Source of the DNA: Alphaproteobacteria bacterium
GTDB lineage: Bacteria; Pseudomonadota; Alphaproteobacteria; Rhizobiales; Aestuariivirgaceae
Assembly (NCBI GenBank): GCA_024639035.1
Contig: JAHEJE010000040.1
Span: 1 to 12,953, forward strand
Length of the DNA: 12,953 nucleotides
Direction of reading: 5' to 3'
Position numbers and translations under genes: made by a program. The notes under the pieces were generated by a model that was not told the origin of the DNA, ran no database searches, and saw only the letters and a program-made list of their open reading frames with translations. Below, piece by piece: positions 8,147 through 12,953 of the stretch (position 1 is its first letter; each line of letters begins with the position of its first letter).

Positions 8147-8307
8147 AGCATTCGGGCGGTTTTCGCCGGCTCGTCTGCACCGCATCTGCACCGAACTTCA
8201 GCGCTTTAATCGCTTGCCCCGCTGAGGGCAAATGTGCTCTTAACGGGTCGGTTTTTCTTTCCACCGTATTTCGAGCGCGAGCGCTTGGATCAACCGCAAG
8301 GACGATC
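8147..8307. other. intergenic region upstream of murA with a small inverted repeat
   Basis: It contains a perfect 6-base inverted repeat, TTGCCC (8214-8219) and GGGCAA (8226-8231), around a six-base loop. There is also a 9-base direct repeat TCTGCACCG (8174-8182 and 8185-8193). No T-run follows the hairpin, so it is not a convincing terminator. No good sigma-70 promoter was recognised, yet murA sits 161 bases from the preceding gene and may have its own promoter here. An AAGGA a few bases before 8308 is the murA ribosome binding site. Confidence 0.35.
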
Positions 8308-9597
8308 ATGGACCGGATACGCATTCGCGGCGGCAACAAACTCAACGGCACGATTCAGATCAGCGGGGCCAAGAACGCGGCCCTGCCGCTGATGATTGCC
8401 TCGCTTCTGACCAGCGAAACCCTGACGCTGAAGAACGTGCCGCGGCTGGCCGATGTGACTTTGCTGCTGCGCATTCTGCGCAATCACGGTGCTGACATGA
8501 AGATGGACGGCAAGCGGACCCGCACTGCCGCGATGAACGGCGAGACCGTGCATCTGACCGCCGCGGAGATCGTCGACACCGAGGCGCCGTATGAGCTGGT
8601 GTCGCGCATGCGGGCCAGCTTCTGGGTGCTGGGGCCGCTGCTGGCGCGCTGCCACGAGACCCGGGTTTCGCTGCCGGGCGGCTGTGCGATCGGTACGCGT
8701 CCGGTCGACCTGTATCTCATGGCGCTGGACAGGCTGGGGGCTGAGATCGAGCTGGAGGGCGGTTATGTGATCGCCCGGGCGAAGGGCGGGCTGGTCGGCG
8801 ATCGGATTGTGTTTCCGAAGGTATCGGTCGGGGCCACACATACGGCGATGATGGCGGCGGCGCTGGCCCGCGGCGAAACGGTGATCGAGAACGCGGCGCG
8901 TGAACCGGAGGTCTGCGATGTAGCGGACTGCCTGGTGAAGATGGGCGCGCAGATCGAAGGCATCGGCTCTTCGACGCTGCATATCCAGGGTGTCGAGCGG
9001 CTGCACGGTGCCACCCACAGCGTGCTGCCGGACCGGATCGAAACCGGCACCTATGCGATTGCGGCCGGCATGACCGGCGGCGATGTGACCCTGTGCGGGA
9101 CGCGGGCCGATCAGCTGGACAGCTTTCTGGATGCGATGCGCGAGGCCGGTATCAGCGTCGAGGCAACCGACGACAGCTTGCGGATCCGGCGCAACGGCAA
9201 TGGGCTGCGGCCGATCTCGGTCGAGACCCAACCGTATCCGGGATTTCCCACCGATCTGCAGGCGCAGATCATGGCGCTGATGACCAAGGCGGACGGTGTC
9301 TCGACGATCCGCGAAACCATCTTTGAAAACCGCTTCATGCACGTGCAGGAACTGGCCAGGCTGGGCGCTGAAATATCACTGCATGGCGATACCGCCCACG
9401 TCAAAGGCGTGCCGCGTCTGGTCGGAGCGCAGGTGATGGCAACGGACCTGCGCGCGTCGGTCTCGCTGGTGATCGCGGCCCTGGCGGCGGAAGGCGAGAC
9501 CATGCTCAACCGGGTCTATCACCTCGACCGGGGTTTCGAAGCGCTTGAGGTCAAGCTGGGCCGGTGCGGCGCCGATATCGAGCGGATATCTGACTGA
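8308..9597 (+). CDS. murA: UDP-N-acetylglucosamine 1-carboxyvinyltransferase
   Basis: MurA transfers enolpyruvate from phosphoenolpyruvate to UDP-N-acetylglucosamine, the first committed step of peptidoglycan synthesis, in the cytoplasm. The protein is 429 residues, full length for the EPSP synthase-like family. Lys22-Asn23 of SGAKNAALP near the N-terminus bind substrate. The mobile loop [11 protein letters not shown] contains Cys126, equivalent to the catalytic and fosfomycin-reactive Cys115 of E. coli. Asp316 in [13 protein letters not shown] corresponds to the general base Asp305. [15 protein letters not shown] near residues 340-354 and the C-terminal [19 protein letters not shown] are family hallmarks. 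An AAGGA precedes the ATG. All key residues are intact, so the enzyme should be active and the active-site Cys predicts fosfomycin sensitivity at target level. It heads a same-strand run with DUF2948 and hisD. Confidence 0.98.
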   Translation: MDRIRIRGGNKLNGTIQISGAKNAALPLMIASLLTSETLTLKNVPRLADVTLLLRILRNHGADMKMDGKRTRTAAMNGETVHLTAAEIVDTEAPYELVSRMRASFWVLGPLLARCHETRVSLPGGCAIGTRPVDLYLMALDRLGAEIELEGGYVIARAKGGLVGDRIVFPKVSVGATHTAMMAAALARGETVIENAAREPEVCDVADCLVKMGAQIEGIGSSTLHIQGVERLHGATHSVLPDRIETGTYAIAAGMTGGDVTLCGTRADQLDSFLDAMREAGISVEATDDSLRIRRNGNGLRPISVETQPYPGFPTDLQAQIMALMTKADGVSTIRETIFENRFMHVQELARLGAEISLHGDTAHVKGVPRLVGAQVMATDLRASVSLVIAALAAEGETMLNRVYHLDRGFEALEVKLGRCGADIERISD

Positions 9598-9625
9598 GGC
9601 GGATGGAATTCAGGTGGACGCGGCG

Positions 9626-10066
9626 ATGAAACCATTGAAGCTGGCGGCACTGGATGCAGACGATTTGTCGGTGATGTCGGCGCACATGCAGGATGCAATC
9701 GTGCTGGTCGGCGACATATCGTTTTCGCGAGGCCGCGGGCAGTTTGCCCTGGTTGCCAACCGGTTCGACTGGGACGGTCAGTCGCACCGGTCTGGGGCCG
9801 GCGGGCAGCGGCGGCGCACCGGGCTGCACTTCAACCGGGTGCGATCGGTCAGGTCGAAGAATATCCGCGCCGCACGTGAAGATGCTGTGTTGTCGCTGCT
9901 TGCGATCAGCTATGAAGTTGGGGATGAAGCGCCGGCCGGGGCGATCGAGCTGACGTTTTCCGGCGACGGTGCGATCCGGCTGGATGTGGACTGCATCGAT
10001 GGAGCCCTCACCGATCTCGGCCCGGTGTGGAGCACGGCAAACGTGCCGGAACACAAGGCTGACTAG
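9626..10066 (+). CDS. DUF2948 family protein
   Basis: A 146-residue protein of unknown function. It opens with KPLKLAALDADDLSVMSAHMQDAIVLVGDISF and continues with RGQFALVANRFDWDG, which I recognise as the DUF2948 signature of alphaproteobacteria. A basic segment (residues ~56-80) is followed by an acidic, beta-rich C-terminal half containing ELTFSGDGAIRLDVDCIDGALTDLGPVW. There is no signal peptide, membrane segment or obvious catalytic motif. I chose the ATG at 9626, with AGGTGG eight bases upstream; GTG at 9614 in the same frame is an alternative. It lies 28 bases after murA, and its stop overlaps the hisD ribosome binding site, so it is almost certainly co-transcribed with both. The conserved position between murA and hisD hints at a shared transcript, not a shared pathway. 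Confidence 0.9.
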   Translation: MKPLKLAALDADDLSVMSAHMQDAIVLVGDISFSRGRGQFALVANRFDWDGQSHRSGAGGQRRRTGLHFNRVRSVRSKNIRAAREDAVLSLLAISYEVGDEAPAGAIELTFSGDGAIRLDVDCIDGALTDLGPVWSTANVPEHKAD

Positions 10067-10074
10067 GGGGCGAC

Positions 10075-11370
10075 ATGGCGCAATGGCTTGATGATCGCGC
10101 TGACGACTTTGCCGGCAAGTTCAATAATTTGCTGAATGCAAAGCGTGAGAACTCGGCCGACGTCAACGCTGTGGTGGCCGATATCGTGGGGCAGGTGCGG
10201 GCCGGCGGCGATGGGTGCGTGGCGGCGCTGACGGCGAAATTCGACGGTCATAACGTCAGCCCGCACGGACTGCGGTTTACCCGTGACGAGATCGAAACCG
10301 CAGCAGCGGCCTGCCCGGCCGATATCCGCAGCGCCCTGGAGTTTGCAGCAACCCGTATCACGGCCTACCACGAACAGCAGCGACCGGGCGATGCCCGCCA
10401 TACCGATGACGCCGGTGTCGAGCTCGGACATCGCTGGACGGCGGTGCAATCGGCGGGGCTCTATGTCCCCGGCGGCTCGGCGGCCTATCCTTCATCGGTG
10501 CTGATGAACGCCCTGCCGGCCCGGGTGGCAGGCGTCGAACGACTGGTGATGGTGGTGCCGACACCGGACGGGGTGATCAACGCGCAGGTGCTTGCGGCTG
10601 CGGACATTGCCGGGATTACCGAGATCTATCGGATCGGCGGGGCGCAGGCGGTGGCGGCGCTGGCCTACGGCACCGAGAGCATCGCGCCGGTGGCCAAGAT
10701 CGTCGGGCCGGGCAATGCCTACGTCGCGGCCGCCAAACGCCAGGTGTTCGGCACGGTGGGAATCGACATGATCGCGGGGCCTTCGGAGGTGCTGATCATC
10801 GCCGATAGCGACAACGATCCGGCCTGGATTGCGGCGGACCTGCTGGCCCAGGCCGAACATGACGCCAACGCCCAGTCGATCCTGGTGACCGACGACCAAG
10901 CCTTTGCCAGGGCGGTGGAAATCGCCGTCGAGGGCCAGCTGAAGACATTGCCGCGGGCCGAGATCGCCGGGGCGAGCTGGCGCGACTATGGCACCATCAT
11001 CGTCGTCGAGGCGCTTGAGAATGCAGTGGCAATCGTCGACAAACTGGCGCCGGAACACCTGGAAATCGCGGCGAAAGCTGCCGAAGACCTGGCGCAAAAG
11101 GTGACAAACGCCGGGGCGATCTTCATCGGTGCCCATACGCCGGAGGCGGTCGGCGATTATGTCGGCGGACCCAACCACGTTCTGCCGACGGCGCGCAGTG
11201 CCCGGTTCTCATCGGGGCTGAATGTGCTCGACTTCATGAAACGCACCTCGATCCTGAAGTGCTCGCCCGATGCCCTGAGAGAGATCGGGCCGGCGGCGAT
11301 CACGCTGGGGCGGGCCGAGGGGCTTGAGGCCCACGCCCGCTCGGTGGCGTTGCGCTTGAACCTACCGTAA
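10075..11370 (+). CDS. hisD: histidinol dehydrogenase
   Basis: HisD catalyses the last two steps of histidine synthesis, oxidising L-histidinol to L-histidine with two NAD+ and a zinc ion. The protein is 431 residues, the normal length. Zinc ligands fall where expected: Gln259 and His262 in LAQAEHD, Asp361 in GDYVGGPNHVLPT, and His420 in GLEAHARS. The catalytic pair Glu327-His328 is in LAPEHLEI. The central family signature runs from IVGPGNAYVAAAKRQVFG through GIDMIAGPSEVLIIAD (about residues 209-243). The ATG follows AGGGGG, which overlaps the upstream stop. No other his gene is in the window, so hisD sits apart from any main histidine operon, a common situation in alphaproteobacteria. Confidence 0.98.
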   Translation: MAQWLDDRADDFAGKFNNLLNAKRENSADVNAVVADIVGQVRAGGDGCVAALTAKFDGHNVSPHGLRFTRDEIETAAAACPADIRSALEFAATRITAYHEQQRPGDARHTDDAGVELGHRWTAVQSAGLYVPGGSAAYPSSVLMNALPARVAGVERLVMVVPTPDGVINAQVLAAADIAGITEIYRIGGAQAVAALAYGTESIAPVAKIVGPGNAYVAAAKRQVFGTVGIDMIAGPSEVLIIADSDNDPAWIAADLLAQAEHDANAQSILVTDDQAFARAVEIAVEGQLKTLPRAEIAGASWRDYGTIIVVEALENAVAIVDKLAPEHLEIAAKAAEDLAQKVTNAGAIFIGAHTPEAVGDYVGGPNHVLPTARSARFSSGLNVLDFMKRTSILKCSPDALREIGPAAITLGRAEGLEAHARSVALRLNLP

Positions 11371-11405
11371 CCTTGGATTAGGCCAATTGAGCTATCTTGA
11401 ATGTC

Positions 11406-11921
11406 ATGACCGTAACCGAACAAACAGACCAGGCCGAGCGACCGGCTGACGAAAACCGCGACCGGCTGGTCGATGTCGAACTCGACACGTCGCTGGCGTC
11501 GGTGCGGTCGGCCGATGTCGAGCATGAACGCCAGGTGGCGATTTTCGATCTGCTGCAGGAAAACCTGTTCCGGGTCATCGAGCGCTGCCCGGGCCCCTAC
11601 AAGCTGGTGCTGTCGATCGTCGAGGGCCGGCTGATGTTCAATATCTCCAATCCCGACGGCCGCGACTGCGCGGTGATCGGCCTGGCGCTGTCGCCGTTCC
11701 GGCGCATCGTGAAGGACTACTTCATGATCTGCGAGAGCTATTTCGAGGCGATCCGCACGGCAACGCCGAGCCAGATCGAGACCATCGACATGGCCCGGCG
11801 CGGATTGCACAACGAAGGCAGCGAAATTCTCAAGGCCAGGCTCAACGACAAGATCGAGGTCGATTTCGACACCGCCCGGCGGCTGTTCACCCTTGTGTGC
11901 GTGCTCCATTGGCGCGGCTGA
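11406..11921 (+). CDS. UPF0262 family protein
   Basis: A conserved alphaproteobacterial protein of unknown function, 171 residues. Recognisable family segments are [34 protein letters not shown] in the N-terminal third; [18 protein letters not shown] in the middle; [45 protein letters not shown] near residues 97-140; and the highly conserved end [22 protein letters not shown]. There is no signal peptide or membrane segment. ATG 11406 is the likely start; a TTG three codons upstream (11397) in the same frame is possible, and neither has a strong ribosome binding site. The gap after hisD is only 35 bases, so the gene probably belongs to the same operon. The family usually sits between hisD and a small phosphatase gene, as here. 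Confidence 0.93.
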   Translation: MTVTEQTDQAERPADENRDRLVDVELDTSLASVRSADVEHERQVAIFDLLQENLFRVIERCPGPYKLVLSIVEGRLMFNISNPDGRDCAVIGLALSPFRRIVKDYFMICESYFEAIRTATPSQIETIDMARRGLHNEGSEILKARLNDKIEVDFDTARRLFTLVCVLHWRG

Positions 11922-11938
11922 TGGGGAAACCCTGAGCG

Positions 11939-12385
11939 ATGGCCGGCGACCTCCCCGGCGCGGTGCTGTTCGCCTGCTCGCACAACGCGGTGCGCTCGCC
12001 GATGGCGGAAAACATCATGCGTCACCTCTATGGCCGCCAGGTCTTCGTCCAGTCGTGCGGCGTGCGGCCGCAGGAGGTCGATCCGTTCGTCGTTGCGGTC
12101 ATGGACGAGATCGGCATCGATATCGAGCGGCACCGGGCACGCAGCTTCGACGACCTGGATGATGACAGTTTCGATCTTGCCATTTCGCTGTCGCCGGAGG
12201 CTCATCACCGGGCCCTGGAGATGACCCGCACCACGGCCATGGAGGCGGTGTATTGGCCAACCCTCGACCCCAGCGTGGTGGCCGGCAGCCGCGAGCAGAT
12301 CATGGACAGCTACCGGCAGGTGCGCGATGGCCTGGTGCAGCAGATCAAGGCCCGTTTCGGCACCCTGTCGGCGCCGGGGGTTTAG
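11939..12385 (+). CDS. low-molecular-weight protein tyrosine phosphatase / arsenate reductase-fold protein
   Basis: A 148-residue cytoplasmic protein of the low-molecular-weight phosphotyrosine phosphatase superfamily, which also includes thioredoxin-coupled arsenate reductases. The phosphate-binding loop near the N-terminus is CSHNAVRS, with nucleophile Cys13 and Arg19 (C-x5-R-S). The general-acid Asp110 is in the expected C-terminal Asp-Pro motif (WPTLDPS). FDLAISLSPEAHHRALE (residues 78-93) forms the core strand and following helix. The loop lacks the usual second Cys and has His where classical enzymes have Gly, so specificity may differ. Its physiological substrate is unknown. It begins 17 bases after the UPF0262 stop, with GGGGAAA upstream, consistent with operon membership. 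In related genomes infA commonly follows; here a glycine-rich gene does. Confidence 0.88.
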   Translation: MAGDLPGAVLFACSHNAVRSPMAENIMRHLYGRQVFVQSCGVRPQEVDPFVVAVMDEIGIDIERHRARSFDDLDDDSFDLAISLSPEAHHRALEMTRTTAMEAVYWPTLDPSVVAGSREQIMDSYRQVRDGLVQQIKARFGTLSAPGV

Positions 12386-12471
12386 AGCCGCTTCAGATTA
12401 CAGCTCTGGACCCGCTGATTCTGGTTTCGGTCGCAGACAGTGTCTTCATTGAGCACCAACCTTACAGTTCA

Positions 12472-12499
12472 CTGACAGAGTACGTCAGGCAAACATAAG
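12472..12499 (+). promoter_or_regulatory. probable sigma-70 promoter for the glycine-rich gene
   Basis: CTGACA (12472-12477, 5/6 match to the -35 consensus) and CATAAG (12494-12499, 4/6 match to the -10) are 16 bases apart. Transcription would begin near 12506, giving a leader of about 44 bases that contains the hairpin described next. The surrounding 164-base gap after the phosphatase gene is lower in GC than the coding regions, as expected for a promoter. Confidence 0.45.
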
Positions 12500-12519
12500 C
12501 GTCGGTTTGGTATGCCTAG

Positions 12520-12545
12520 GCTTCCTATTTGGAAAGAGAGGAAGC
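12520..12545 (+). promoter_or_regulatory. leader hairpin overlapping the ribosome binding site
   Basis: GCTTCCT (12520-12526) and AGGAAGC (12539-12545) are perfect 7-base complements around a 12-base loop. The right arm is the Shine-Dalgarno region (GAGAGGAA, five to seven bases before the ATG at 12550). Folding would therefore hide the ribosome binding site. The left arm can also pair via TTCC (12522-12525) with GGAA (12531-12534) inside the loop, an alternative fold that would free the site. An adjoining 8-base palindrome, GCCTAGGC, lies at 12514-12521. Regulation by this fold is inferred, not shown. Confidence 0.4.
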
Positions 12546-12549
12546 GGTA

Positions 12550-12953
12550 ATGACGAACAAACCTTTGGATGACGGTAGCAAGGCCAGCCCATCGATTGAT
12601 CGCAGGAATGCATTGAGGCGCCTCGGACTGGGTCTGTCAGCGGCCTATGCGGTGCCGATGTTGCTGACCGTGAGCGATGCCAAGGCCGGCAGCGGCGGCG
12701 GCTCCGGTGGTGGCGGTGGTGCCGGCGGTGGAGGTGGCTCCGGTGGCGGCTCGGGCGGCGGTGCTGGAGGTGGTTCCGGTGGCGGCGGCTCGGGTGGAGG
12801 TTCTGGCGGTGGTTCTGGTGGCGGCTCCGGTGGTGGTTCCGGTGGCGGCTCCGGCGGTGGTTCCGGTGGCGGCTCCGGTGGTGGTTCCAGCAGTGGTTCT
12901 GGCGGCGACTCCAGCAGTGGTTCCGGTGGATCGGGTGGATCCGGCGGCTCCGG
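12550..12953 (+). CDS. exported Gly/Ser-repeat protein, 3' end outside the window
   Basis: The frame is open from ATG 12550 to the end of the window (134 codons and counting), so the gene is partial. Residues 1-17 are polar. DRRNALRRLG (17-26) followed by a hydrophobic stretch to about 41 and AKA at 44-46 resembles a twin-arginine signal peptide with cleavage after Ala46; the usual Phe after the twin arginines is Ala here. The mature part seen is only Gly, Ser and a few Ala and Asp. It is mostly repeats of SGGG, ending in a more varied Ser-rich section (SSSGSGGDSSSGSGGSGG). This is intrinsically disordered, linker-like or structural sequence. No Cys, no aromatic residues and no sorting motif are visible so far. 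A folded domain, an anchor or a stop may follow outside the window. Function is unknown; a surface, spore-coat-like or RiPP-precursor role would be guesswork. Confidence 0.8.
   Translation, partial: MTNKPLDDGSKASPSIDRRNALRRLGLGLSAAYAVPMLLTVSDAKAGSGGGSGGGGGAGGGGGSGGGSGGGAGGGSGGGGSGGGSGGGSGGGSGGGSGGGSGGGSGGGSGGGSSSGSGGDSSSGSGGSGGSGGS
12817..12888 (+). repeat. 24-base tandem repeat, three copies, coding for (GGGS)2
   Basis: Three consecutive 24-base units at 12817-12840, 12841-12864 and 12865-12888 each encode Gly-Gly-Gly-Ser twice, alternating GGC-GGC-TCC with GGT-GGT-TCC. Units 1 and 3 are identical; unit 2 differs at one base (GGC for GGT). The preceding 24 bases (12793-12816) are a more diverged copy using TCT for Ser. 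The near identity at synonymous positions shows recent duplication by slippage or recombination, not only selection on the protein. Confidence 0.85.

Noticed and set aside
8214..8231. Inverted repeat before murA as a transcription terminator
   Set aside because: The stem is only six pairs and no T-run follows; it could equally be an operator or chance.
8290..9342. Minus-strand frame of 350 codons opposite murA
   Set aside because: murA is complete on the plus strand with all catalytic residues; the antisense product has composition typical of a shadow frame.
12253..12498. Plus-strand frame overlapping the end of the phosphatase gene and the following gap
   Set aside because: It is in another frame of a well-supported gene, has no ribosome binding site, and runs through the likely promoter of the next gene.
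12817..12888. Short regular repeats as a CRISPR array
   Set aside because: The units are contiguous without spacers, in frame and coding for Gly/Ser.

Overview
This window looks like chromosomal DNA of a GC-rich alphaproteobacterium, possibly related to Rhodospirillales or Rhizobiales. The evidence is the strong G/C preference at third codon positions, two protein families I know mainly from alphaproteobacteria (DUF2948 and UPF0262), and the gene order murA - DUF2948 - hisD - UPF0262 - small phosphatase. No rRNA, tRNA, CRISPR array, insertion sequence or phage gene was seen. Placement is inferred from gene content and is not a species call.

Left part (1-3813). A long minus-strand gene encodes a fused indolepyruvate ferredoxin oxidoreductase. 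Its promoter (TTGACA -35) is overlapped by a near-perfect inverted repeat that looks like a repressor site. A few codons of another minus-strand reading frame may run off the left edge.

Middle part (3814-7290). A single-domain rhodanese overlaps a full-length, two-domain ChrA chromate transporter by 4 bases. Next comes a secreted monohaem class I cytochrome c with its own promoter. It converges on minus-strand carA (glutaminase subunit of carbamoyl-phosphate synthetase), and the two share a bidirectional hairpin terminator.

Right part (7512-12385). A same-strand run of housekeeping genes diverges from carA: a YqeY/GatB-like protein, a 57-residue basic protein with a TTG start overlapping the yqeY stop, murA (peptidoglycan precursor synthesis), a DUF2948 protein, hisD (last step of histidine synthesis), a UPF0262 protein and a low-molecular-weight protein tyrosine phosphatase-like protein. 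The spacing from DUF2948 to the phosphatase is tight enough for an operon.

Right edge (12386-12953). A plausible sigma-70 promoter and an RNA hairpin that would cover the ribosome binding site lead into an incomplete gene. It encodes a twin-arginine-like signal peptide followed by an almost pure Gly/Ser repeat, built from 24-base tandem DNA repeats, that runs off the window. This is the least ordinary locus here. The remaining genes are recognisable metabolic, cell-wall or conserved hypothetical genes.
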